DNA of 64,000 nucleotides from an uncultured Actinomycetes bacterium (GTDB taxonomy: Bacteria > Actinomycetota > Acidimicrobiia > Acidimicrobiales > RAAP-2): positions 1 through 64,000 of the forward strand of contig CAIQEU010000042.1 in NCBI GenBank assembly GCA_903870905.1. The letters run 5' to 3'. A model generated the notes under the pieces. The model was not told where the DNA came from, did not search any database, and saw only the letters and a list, made by a program, of their open reading frames with translations. The position numbers were made by a program, and so were the translations under genes. Positions 8,970-15,912 of this stretch are shown here, piece after piece. The number at the start of each line of letters is the position of its first letter. The first letter of the stretch is position 1.

Positions 8970-9464
8970 TCATGGCTGCTCAGCCCCTGGTTCCAAGCGA
9001 TGGACCGGAGCACTGCGTCCAGCGAGCACGGCGTCGAGCTGCTCGCGAAGATGCGTCGCCCCGAAGGGCACACCCTCGCCGAGGACGACGCCATCGAGGG
9101 TCGCCACCACGAAGAATGGCCCACTGGTCACCGAGAACCTCGTGAACGCGGCCTCACCGAGGAGGACCGGACCGGCGAGCCGATCGGCCAATGCGTCGAC
9201 CTCAGGTGTCGCCCCTCTGAGGCACCAGAGAATGGTCCACGGACCCTCGAGCAGTGCATCCTCACCGGTTGCAGCGCGTAGGAGCTCCTCGCAACCATCG
9301 CAGTCGGGTTTGATGAACACGAAGAGGAGCAGGGAAGTCGAGGGTGGCTCGCTCAACCCGCCCACGAGGTCCGAGAGTGGAACTGGGGGTCGCTCGCGAC
9401 CACCTGACCCATCCACGAGGGCCGAGAGGTCGAGGACCGGCGGTTGTCGCCGGCGCCACTTCAC
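8970..9464 (-). CDS. Thioredoxin-fold protein with CxxC
   Basis: A 164-residue protein. After a basic N-terminus comes a beta-strand LLLFVFIKPDCDGCEELL with the redox pair C55 and C58, then LRGATPEVDALADRL and a terminal strand pair GPFFVVATLDGVVLGEGV, the order of a thioredoxin/TlpA/MauD-like domain. The active pair CDGC is unlike the CGPC of thioredoxin, so an oxidase, isomerase or maturation role is as likely as a reductase. There is no signal peptide or membrane helix. It overlaps the upstream zinc-ribbon gene by four bases and so is translated with it. Confidence 0.65.
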   Translation of the reverse strand: MKWRRRQPPVLDLSALVDGSGGRERPPVPLSDLVGGLSEPPSTSLLLFVFIKPDCDGCEELLRAATGEDALLEGPWTILWCLRGATPEVDALADRLAGPVLLGEAAFTRFSVTSGPFFVVATLDGVVLGEGVPFGATHLREQLDAVLAGRSAPVHRLEPGAEQP

Positions 9465-9709
9465 TGGCCCGCTTCCTCCGGAACAGCATCGGTGCCGGTG
9501 GTGTCATCTCGGAGTTCTTCGACCGCACGGCCGTGGCCGCACCACCGACACGAAACCTCTTCGACCGTCATTTTGAGGACCGTCGGGTCCTCAATCGTCA
9601 GATCTCCGCCAACGGAGTAGTGGTAGAAGGCCTTCTCCGTCGTGGTGGTGGTCACGTCGAATCGGGTGAGGTTGCCACAGGCCGTGCATCGGTATCGAGG
9701 AGTCGTCAC
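9461..9709 (-). CDS. Small zinc-ribbon protein
   Basis: An 82-residue protein with CTAC at residues 8-11 and CRWC at 54-57, a two-knuckle zinc ribbon around a beta-rich middle. Beyond metal binding no function can be named. It starts with GTG, preceded by GAGGGG that may act as a Shine-Dalgarno; a TAGGTT hexamer six bases upstream would also allow a leaderless start. It is nine bases downstream of the PH-domain gene and overlaps the thioredoxin-like gene, so the four small genes 8693-10504 look like one unit. Confidence 0.65.
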   Translation of the reverse strand: MTTPRYRCTACGNLTRFDVTTTTTEKAFYHYSVGGDLTIEDPTVLKMTVEEVSCRWCGHGRAVEELRDDTTGTDAVPEEAGQ

Positions 9710-9718
9710 CCCCTCAAC

Positions 9719-10504
9719 CTACCGGTTTCCCCCTCCATCGAGGTTCCAGCGCTTCAAGACTTCATGGCGTGACGCCTCGTACTGAGCAGCGGAGATCTCG
9801 TCGTTTCGGAATTCCTCCAGGAGTTCAGCGAGGCGCTCCTCGACGATTGCCGGCAGGTCTTCCGGCAGGAGGTCAACCTCGTCGTCAGCGTCGTCGAAGG
9901 GGCGAACGTGGCGACTCCCCCTCCGACTGCGACGACGAATCGGTCGATCGTTCTTCCGCTCGAGGCCTGCATCCTCGCCTCCCTCCCATTCGCCCTCCCC
10001 TGACGCGAGTTCGGACGTGGACGGCGTGTTTCGTTGCAGGCGGAGCTCAGCGGAGACCACCTGCTGGAACGCTCGAGGCCGACGGACGTCGTCGAGGGTC
10101 ACCGGTGCCGCATTATCGACCTCCAAGGTGATGACGCCACGGCCGAGGAGTCGGTCGAGGAGGCTCTGGCTGCAGTGCACGTCCACGATGCGGTCGAGGT
10201 TGATCTGGACGAAGGACCGTTGCAACACACCGGAACGGAACAGCAGTCGGTGCGACGTGAGGACCGTGACCGTCTGCCACCAGCGCCCAAGCGCAACGCC
10301 GGCACGGAGCGCCGGGAGGGCGACGAGGCAGATGATGGCGATGGTGAGCCAGGTTGGAAGCGGACCAAGCGCCACGACGAGGGCGATCGCTCCCGAAACG
10401 GCGAGGATTCCTCCGAGGATCGGTCGGGCGACGACGGACCAGTGGGGCCGAACTTCGACCACGACCTCTTCGTCATCAGCGAGGTGGCGTCGAGCAATGG
10501 GCAC
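9719..10504 (-). CDS. Membrane protein with bacterial PH domain and SHOCT-like tail
   Basis: A 261-residue protein. Two membrane helices (about residues 25-46 and 51-72) precede a bacterial PH domain (bPH2 type, about 75-160) with TVLTSHRLLFRSGVLQR and LDRIVDVHCSQSLLDRLLGRG, the typical start of this domain. A low-complexity basic-acidic linker follows, and the last 45 residues (LAELLEEFRNDEISAAQYEA to EVLKRW) resemble a SHOCT motif. Such proteins sit at the inner membrane with the PH domain in the cytosol; no specific function is known. It begins with GTG directly after a -10-like hexamer, so it is probably leaderless, and is divergent from the surface-protein gene. Confidence 0.8.
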   Translation of the reverse strand: MPIARRHLADDEEVVVEVRPHWSVVARPILGGILAVSGAIALVVALGPLPTWLTIAIICLVALPALRAGVALGRWWQTVTVLTSHRLLFRSGVLQRSFVQINLDRIVDVHCSQSLLDRLLGRGVITLEVDNAAPVTLDDVRRPRAFQQVVSAELRLQRNTPSTSELASGEGEWEGGEDAGLERKNDRPIRRRSRRGSRHVRPFDDADDEVDLLPEDLPAIVEERLAELLEEFRNDEISAAQYEASRHEVLKRWNLDGGGNR

Positions 10505-10510
10505 GGTTTC

Positions 10511-10516
10511 AGGCTA
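10511..10516 (-). promoter_or_regulatory. -10 element of the PH-domain gene (leaderless)
   Basis: TAGCCT on the minus strand ends six bases before the GTG start at 10504, so transcription should begin at or next to the start codon. No Shine-Dalgarno is present. Confidence 0.5.
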
Positions 10517-10531
10517 GTGGTGGGTCCCCCG

Positions 10532-10546
10532 ACGAATCAGATTCGT
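10532..10546. promoter_or_regulatory. Palindrome between divergent genes, possible operator
   Basis: ACGAATC-A-GATTCGT is a perfect inverted repeat with seven-base arms. It lies 15 bases behind the predicted -10 of the PH-domain gene and 4 bases before the predicted -10 of the surface-protein gene, in the 58-base divergent gap, a good place for a shared regulator. No transcription factor gene is adjacent. Confidence 0.45.
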
Positions 10547-10550
10547 GGCC

Positions 10551-10556
10551 TACGGT
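10551..10556 (+). promoter_or_regulatory. -10 element of the SpaA-like surface-protein gene (leaderless)
   Basis: TACGGT ends six bases before ATG 10563. With no Shine-Dalgarno in front of that ATG, a leaderless transcript is the simplest reading. It also favours ATG 10563 over an in-frame GTG at 10545. Confidence 0.5.
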
Positions 10557-10562
10557 GCCCAA

Positions 10563-12917
10563 ATGCACATTCGACTTTTGCGGGTGACCGTGGGAGCGCT
10601 GCTGATGGCCGCTCCACTCGTGGTGGCGCCGACGACATTCCCCATCGCTCCAGCGGGAGCAGCCGTCGGCGATGGCCCAGCGACGTGCTCGACGGGGACT
10701 CCACCATCGCCCTACAAGGGGTACTGCGGCACCTACAACGGAAGGAACGGGTGGTACGGCACCTACGGCCTCGGATTCCCGGGAACGCTCGGCTGGGTGC
10801 TGTGCGTGAACGACCCCAGTCACCCCGGCTCCTATCCGCACCCGAACTACAGCTACGTGGCTGGGTCAGCACCTTCGGGGATGAACGCCACGCGGGCACC
10901 GGCGGTTGGCTTCGCGTTCTCCGAGGCTCAAGCCCGGGGCTGGGTCACGAACGGGGTCACCGGACAGTTCACCGCCAATCAGTTGGGGGCGGCGATGCGC
11001 ATCTTGACCCTGAACCGCTTCTGGAATCAGCCGCTGCCCACCATGGACGCTGGCCTCACCCGTGCCTACACCGCCCTCGACGCACTCGTGACCGCCGCCA
11101 TTGGCGCCACGGCTACGCCACAGCTCACCCTCTCGATCGCCGGGGATCCGACCATCACCACCTCGGCAACCGTCAACGGCCTCCTCTCCTTCCCTGGTTC
11201 AGGCACGGCACTGTCGGGCACGTCGGTGACGTTGTCAGTTTCTGGGGGAACCTTCTCCACAACAGGTGGGCCGAGCGCCACGACGGTCACGACCTCGTCG
11301 ACGGGGCGCTTCAGCGCCGTCGTCGTCAACGCCGGAGGCCCTGCGCACCCCATCACCATCAGCGCCACCGCAACCGTTGGCCAACGAGGCCTCACCTACC
11401 TCGTGCCCACGCTGTACGTCCCCGACGCGCAAGTGGTGGCAGCGGCGAATGGACCGACCCGAATCGCACGTTCACTCACGGTGGATGCTGGTCCGCAAAC
11501 TGGGGCCATCGCGATCTCGAAACACGTCGACGATCCCGCGTGGGTCGGGCCGGGAGGAGCGGAGTTCACGATCCTCGATAGCGGCGGCAACGTGGTCGGC
11601 GCCCTCACCACCGCAGCAGACGGAACCGCTGGACCCACCGATCAGCTCCCGGTCGGGACCTACACCGTGACCGAGACCACCCCACCCTGGGGCTACGAAC
11701 CCGCCCCTGACCAGACCGTCACCGTGACGAGTGGTGCGGTGTCGACCGTCACCTACGACGGAGCGACGATCGAACAGGTGATCCGTGCCGACCTCGGCCT
11801 CCGAAAAGTCGACGCCGACACCGGACGAGGCGTTGCCGGTGCCACCTTCTCCATTGCCTACGACGCCAGCAACACCGGCGTCTTCGACACGCTCATCGGC
11901 ACCTGCGTGACCCTCAGCAACGGTGACTGCGGGTTGAACGATCTGGCGACGCTGCTCCCAGGCGACTACGAGATCACCGAGGTGTCTGCCCCGCCTGGAT
12001 ACCACCTCCCCTCGCCCAACCAGGAGATCGTCCGCCTCATCCCCGGCGAGGTGCGCACCATCACCTTCCGTGACGCTCCGATCACCACCACCATCACCGT
12101 GCACAAGGCCAACAGCACCCAGCCCGGCACCGGTGTGCCCGGTGCGGTCTACGACCTCTACGCCGTCGACCCGGGACCCGCTGGTGGCGTGCCCGAGCAC
12201 CCGCCCACAGACGCAGCAGTACTCGCGCAGTTGTCGTGGTACGACCGGGGCACCACCGATGACGCCGGTCACCTGCACTTCACCGTGCCCGTGGGTTCGG
12301 CGTGGTGCGTCCTCGAGCACTCGAGTCCTCCGGGTTTCACCCTCGACCCCGCGCTTCGCTGCACGAGCGGCGTTGTCGAGCACGCGCCTCGGACGATCGC
12401 CGTGGCAGAAGTTCCCCACGAGGTCACCCTGGCGGTGCACAAGTACAACGCTGTCCAACCCGGAACCGGGATCCCCCACGCCGTCTACGACCTCTTCGTC
12501 ACCACCCCCTTCCCCACCGGCTTCGCCCCTCCGACACCACCGAGTGGTGTGGCCATTCCCTCAGGCATGGCCTTCTTCGCGAGCGGTATCACCGGTAATT
12601 CCGGTGATCTCCACTTCACCCTCCCATCGGGCTACCACTGGTGCGTCCGAGAACGGACGGCACCGGCGGACTACGTCCTCGATCCTGCGCTCCACTGCAC
12701 CGCTGGCGTCCTCACTTCCTCGAGTGCGCAGCACCCAACGGTCGTTGCCGTGCCCGAGCGACACGCCCCGGAGCTCCCCTACACCGGCGCCAACACCGAC
12801 GGCACGGTCGCACTCGGTGCCGCAATGACTCTGCTCGGCGTAGCACTGCTCGCTCTCCGTCGCCGCCGTGGCACGACGGGCGTGCCTATGCTTCGCCAGA
12901 GCCCGACCGAGGAGTGA
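10563..12917 (+). CDS. LPXTG-anchored surface protein with four SpaA/Cna-B-like domains
   Basis: A 784-residue secreted protein. Residues 1-33 form a signal peptide ending PAGA. An N-terminal globular part (about 40-165) contains GYCGTYNG and GWVLCVND and may be a thioester-type adhesion domain. A beta-sandwich segment follows, then four SpaA/Cna-B-like domains. Each has a lysine near its start (K320, K415, K515, K627) and a glutamate before a PPGY-like turn (E371, E473, E585, E697), the pattern of self-forming Lys-Asn/Asp isopeptide bonds. Domains 3 and 4 also carry a WCV...LxC cysteine pair. LPYTG at 738-742, a hydrophobic helix and RRRR make a sortase sorting signal. It is probably an adhesin or pilin-like wall protein. 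No sortase gene is in the window. Confidence 0.85.
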   Translation: MHIRLLRVTVGALLMAAPLVVAPTTFPIAPAGAAVGDGPATCSTGTPPSPYKGYCGTYNGRNGWYGTYGLGFPGTLGWVLCVNDPSHPGSYPHPNYSYVAGSAPSGMNATRAPAVGFAFSEAQARGWVTNGVTGQFTANQLGAAMRILTLNRFWNQPLPTMDAGLTRAYTALDALVTAAIGATATPQLTLSIAGDPTITTSATVNGLLSFPGSGTALSGTSVTLSVSGGTFSTTGGPSATTVTTSSTGRFSAVVVNAGGPAHPITISATATVGQRGLTYLVPTLYVPDAQVVAAANGPTRIARSLTVDAGPQTGAIAISKHVDDPAWVGPGGAEFTILDSGGNVVGALTTAADGTAGPTDQLPVGTYTVTETTPPWGYEPAPDQTVTVTSGAVSTVTYDGATIEQVIRADLGLRKVDADTGRGVAGATFSIAYDASNTGVFDTLIGTCVTLSNGDCGLNDLATLLPGDYEITEVSAPPGYHLPSPNQEIVRLIPGEVRTITFRDAPITTTITVHKANSTQPGTGVPGAVYDLYAVDPGPAGGVPEHPPTDAAVLAQLSWYDRGTTDDAGHLHFTVPVGSAWCVLEHSSPPGFTLDPALRCTSGVVEHAPRTIAVAEVPHEVTLAVHKYNAVQPGTGIPHAVYDLFVTTPFPTGFAPPTPPSGVAIPSGMAFFASGITGNSGDLHFTLPSGYHWCVRERTAPADYVLDPALHCTAGVLTSSSAQHPTVVAVPERHAPELPYTGANTDGTVALGAAMTLLGVALLALRRRRGTTGVPMLRQSPTEE
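12094..12765 (+). repeat. Tandem pair of SpaA-like domains (protein-level repeat)
   Basis: Two copies of about 112 codons (12094-12420 and 12430-12765) share VHKxNxxQPGTGxPxAVYDL, DLHFTxPxGxxWCVxE and LDPALxCTxGV. The DNA has diverged more than the protein, so this is an old domain duplication kept by selection. Confidence 0.75.
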
Positions 12918-12919
12918 CC

Positions 12920-13222
12920 ATGACCATTGCCGTGACGACCCCAGCAGCGGTGAAGGCCGCACTCGCCGCCGGCGAGACCGTGTTCCTCCTCGACGTGCGC
13001 GAGCCCGACGAAGTCGCCGCCTGGTCCTACCCGGACGCCACCTGCATCCCACTCGGGGAGCTCACGGAGCGATTCGGTGAACTCCCGAAGGACGTCGACA
13101 TCATCTGCTGCTGCAGGTCCGGTGGGCGGTCGATGAAGGCTGCCGCCTTCCTCGACGAGCAGGGCTACTCGGTGGCCAACTTGGACGGCGGGCAACTCGC
13201 CTGGGCCGACGAGGACGCCTGA
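12920..13222 (+). CDS. Rhodanese-like domain protein
   Basis: A 100-residue single rhodanese domain. It contains FLLDVREPDEVAAWSYPDA, the typical entry strand and loop, and an active-site loop CCCRSGGRS in which C65 should carry the persulfide, followed by the AAAFLDEQGYSVANLDGG strand-helix end of the fold. Single-domain proteins of this kind transfer sulfane sulfur in the cytosol; the partner is unknown. The ATG is two bases after the stop of the surface-protein gene, with GAGGAG seven bases upstream, so it is probably read from the same transcript even though its role looks unrelated. Confidence 0.88.
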   Translation: MTIAVTTPAAVKAALAAGETVFLLDVREPDEVAAWSYPDATCIPLGELTERFGELPKDVDIICCCRSGGRSMKAAAFLDEQGYSVANLDGGQLAWADEDA

Positions 13223-13225
13223 GCC

Positions 13226-14029
13226 ATGGGCTTCATCGAGCTGTCGACGCCAAGGCCCCACGTCCGACTGTTGACGCTCAACCGGCCTGAGCGGATGAAC
13301 GCCATGGCCTTCGACGTCATGATTCCCCTCCGTGAGGCCTTGGAGGCGCTCTCTCGAGACAACGATTGTCGGGTCATCGTGTTGACCGGGGCTGGTCACG
13401 GCTTCTGCTCGGGAGCGGACTTGGAAGACCCCGGGGTCATCCCTGACATCGACGGACTGGGGCTCCCGACCATTGCCCTGCGGTCCATGGGCCTCTTAGA
13501 AGACGTGATCCGCACCCTGCGTCACGTCCACCAACCCATCATCGCCGCCATCAACGGCGCCGCCATTGGCGGGGGGTTCTGCTTGGCCATGGCCACCGAC
13601 CTACGTATCGCTGCATCGTCGGCCTACTTTCGAGCAGCGGGAATCAACAACGGCCTCACTGCCTCCGAGCTCGGCCTCAGCTACCTGCTCCCCCGGTCCA
13701 TTGGTCAAACCCGAGCGACCGAGATCATGTTGACTGGGCGCGACGTGAGCGCAGAGGAAGCCGAGCGTCTCGGCATGGTCACGAGCGTCGTCGCCGACGA
13801 CGAGCTCTTGACCGCCGCCTACGCCCTCGCCGAGAAGATCATCGGCTTCAGCCAGGCCGGCATCGAGATGACCAAGCGGTCACTGTGGCAATCCCTCGAT
13901 GCCTCGAGCCTCGAGAACCACATGGAGCACGAGGGCCTCGGCCAGCTCTTCATTCGTCTCACGACGAAGAACTTCGAAGAGGCCATTCGCGCTCGTCGAG
14001 ACAAGCGAGCGCCGAACTTCACCGACTAG
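13226..14029 (+). CDS. Enoyl-CoA hydratase/isomerase family (crotonase fold) protein
   Basis: A 267-residue crotonase-fold protein. The oxyanion-hole segments are GHGFCSGADL (58-66) and INGAAIGGGFCLAMATDL (109-126). The two catalytic glutamates of rat enoyl-CoA hydratase are not found at their places: Cys119 follows GGGF, and AAGINNG replaces the QPExxLG loop; an acidic residue E148 occurs in the following GLTASELG. So it belongs to the crotonase superfamily, but hydration of a 2-enoyl-CoA is not assured, and isomerase or other acyl-CoA chemistry is possible. It is four bases downstream of the rhodanese gene and convergent with glbO. Confidence 0.82.
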   Translation: MGFIELSTPRPHVRLLTLNRPERMNAMAFDVMIPLREALEALSRDNDCRVIVLTGAGHGFCSGADLEDPGVIPDIDGLGLPTIALRSMGLLEDVIRTLRHVHQPIIAAINGAAIGGGFCLAMATDLRIAASSAYFRAAGINNGLTASELGLSYLLPRSIGQTRATEIMLTGRDVSAEEAERLGMVTSVVADDELLTAAYALAEKIIGFSQAGIEMTKRSLWQSLDASSLENHMEHEGLGQLFIRLTTKNFEEAIRARRDKRAPNFTD

Positions 14030-14033
14030 AAGC

Positions 14034-14429
14034 TCAGGCGTTTCGGAGTTGGTGGGCCGCCATGTCGAGGTAAGCAGCGAGCTCACCGCGAATCTCTGGC
14101 GCTGGGTCCACCATGTCGAGAGCCTCCAACATGGCCGAGAGCCACAGGTCTCGAGCCTCCACGTCGATGACGTAGGGGCTGTGGCGCATCTTGAGCCGTG
14201 GGTGTCCACGGACCTCGTTGTAGGTGGCGGGTCCCCCGAAGTACTGAGCCAAGAACAGCGCCAAGTGATCCTTGGATTCGGCTAAGTCCTCTGGGTACAT
14301 CGCTCGGAGCACGGGGCGAGCCTGGACGCCCACGTAGAAGGCCTCGACGAGATCAGTGAAGAACGCCATGCCACCCACGCGCTCGTAGAGCGGTTCCGGC
14401 GGCGTCTTGTGCCCGAGGCGAATTCCCAC
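14034..14429 (-). CDS. glbO: Group II truncated haemoglobin (GlbO/trHbO)
   Basis: A 131-residue 2-on-2 globin. LYERVGGMAFFTDLVEAFY opens the fold, FLAQYFGGPATYNEVRG and HPRLKMRHSPYVI follow, with H83 as the proximal haem ligand by match to H75 of Mycobacterium tuberculosis trHbO, and W96 at the G8 position typical of group II. The family binds oxygen and other ligands tightly and is linked to redox and respiratory protection. The GTG start is preceded at six bases by TAGCGT, so a leaderless mRNA is likely. Its end lies four bases from the end of the convergent crotonase gene. Confidence 0.92.
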   Translation of the reverse strand: MGIRLGHKTPPEPLYERVGGMAFFTDLVEAFYVGVQARPVLRAMYPEDLAESKDHLALFLAQYFGGPATYNEVRGHPRLKMRHSPYVIDVEARDLWLSAMLEALDMVDPAPEIRGELAAYLDMAAHQLRNA

Positions 14430-14435
14430 GAGACC

Positions 14436-14441
14436 ACGCTA
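14436..14441 (-). promoter_or_regulatory. glbO: -10 element of glbO (leaderless)
   Basis: TAGCGT on the minus strand, then GGTCTC, then the GTG start. The six-base gap fits transcription starting at the start codon. Confidence 0.5.
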
Positions 14442-14502
14442 CCCACTCCCCTCCATCGATCTTCCGTGCGTCCTAGATTGACGATTGGACCGAGGGGGGA
14501 CC

Positions 14503-15912
14503 ATGGACGAGTTGTGGACGAAGCGGGCGGTTGACCTCGCAGCGATGATCGCGGCCAAGGAGGTCAGCGCCGTCGAGGTCCTCCACGCCCACCTCGCTCG
14601 CACCGAAGCGGTGAACGGCGATCTCAACGCCATCGTTCGCCCCATCGCTGGAGCAGTTGCCGCCGCCGAAGCTGCGGACCGAGCGGTCGCCAACGGCCAC
14701 GTCCTCGGTCCACTCCACGGGGTTCCCCTGACGGTCAAGGAGAACATCGACGTCGAGGCCCACCCGACCACGCAAGGCGTTCCCCTCTTGGAGGGCGCCA
14801 TCGCCCCCATCGATGCCCCCGTCGTCGCGAGGATGCGCCGAGCGGGCGCCATTCCCTTCGCTCGCACCAACATGCCGGACTTCGGCATGCGGCTCCACAC
14901 CCGATCCTCCCTCTACGGCCTCACCAAGAACCCCTTCAACCCCGACGTGACCGCTGGCGGGTCCTCCGGTGGCGAGGGCTCGGCCATCGCCGCTGGGATG
15001 AGCCCCATGGGCCTCGGCAACGACATCGGTGGCTCACTGCGCAACCCCGCCTTCTGCTGCGGCATCGCTTCGCTCAAGCCCACCCCCGGGCGCATCGCCG
15101 TCGCTGGTTCCACCTCGGCAATTGCTCCGAACCTCTCGGCACAGATCATGTCGGTGACTGGACCGATGTCTCGAACCGTGGCTGACGTTCGAGCCATGGC
15201 CGACGTGCTCATGGGGCCAGACCCGAGAGATCCTCGAGTTGGACCCCTCGTGCCGCTCGGTCGCAACTTCGGACCCCTTCGCGTTGCGCTCCTCCCTGAG
15301 CCGCCAGGAGGATCGACGAGCCCTGCAGTTGCAGACGGAGTCCGTCGAGCAGGTGAGGCGCTCTCTTCGCTCGGCTACGACGTCGTCGAGGCCTGCCCAC
15401 CCATGGTGGAGGACGCCCACGCCATCTGGGCCGGACTCCTCTTGGCCGACCTCACCGTCGCCATCAAGGAGTTCCGCGGCGTCATGTCCGATGAGGCGAT
15501 GTGGGTCCTCCAACGGGCCATCGATCGCCTACCGGCAGCAACCCTCGACTCGGCCTACGAGCTCCACCAGCGCCGCTACGTCGTGCAGCGAGCGTGGGCG
15601 GAGTTCTTCCAGGAGTTCCCCGTCCTCGTCGCTCCGGTGTGGACCGAGCAGGCCTTCATCCACGACCTCGACGTGGCCTCAGCTGCCGGCGAAGCACAGG
15701 TCAGCGAGCTCAGTCGATTCGTGGCCCCGATGAATGGCCTCGGTCTCCCCGCAGCCTGCGTGCCCACCGGCCTCGCCGGTGGCGTTCCAGTTGGCGTCCA
15801 AGTCGTGGGCAACGCCTGGTGCGATGACCTCTGCCTCGACGTGGCAGCGGCGATCGAGTCCGTGCTCGGCTCCATCACTCCCGTTACCCCATGGGGCGAA
15901 GCGGTCTCCTAG
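14503..15912 (+). CDS. Amidase signature family hydrolase
   Basis: A 469-residue amidase-signature enzyme. The Ser-cisSer-Lys triad is readable: the lysine in PLTVKENIDVEAHP, the cis-serine in AGGSSGGEGSA, and the nucleophile serine in GNDIGGSLRNPAFCCG. The C-terminal PLGLP-type segment (LGLPAACVPTGLAGGVPVGV) is also standard. It hydrolyses an amide, but the substrate cannot be read. It is not GatA: no gatB or gatC is near and the length and ends differ. ATG 14503 follows a strong GAGGGGGG site; an in-frame start 18 bases earlier lacks one. Its stop codon interlocks with that of the convergent FAD oxidoreductase. Confidence 0.85.
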   Translation: MDELWTKRAVDLAAMIAAKEVSAVEVLHAHLARTEAVNGDLNAIVRPIAGAVAAAEAADRAVANGHVLGPLHGVPLTVKENIDVEAHPTTQGVPLLEGAIAPIDAPVVARMRRAGAIPFARTNMPDFGMRLHTRSSLYGLTKNPFNPDVTAGGSSGGEGSAIAAGMSPMGLGNDIGGSLRNPAFCCGIASLKPTPGRIAVAGSTSAIAPNLSAQIMSVTGPMSRTVADVRAMADVLMGPDPRDPRVGPLVPLGRNFGPLRVALLPEPPGGSTSPAVADGVRRAGEALSSLGYDVVEACPPMVEDAHAIWAGLLLADLTVAIKEFRGVMSDEAMWVLQRAIDRLPAATLDSAYELHQRRYVVQRAWAEFFQEFPVLVAPVWTEQAFIHDLDVASAAGEAQVSELSRFVAPMNGLGLPAACVPTGLAGGVPVGVQVVGNAWCDDLCLDVAAAIESVLGSITPVTPWGEAVS

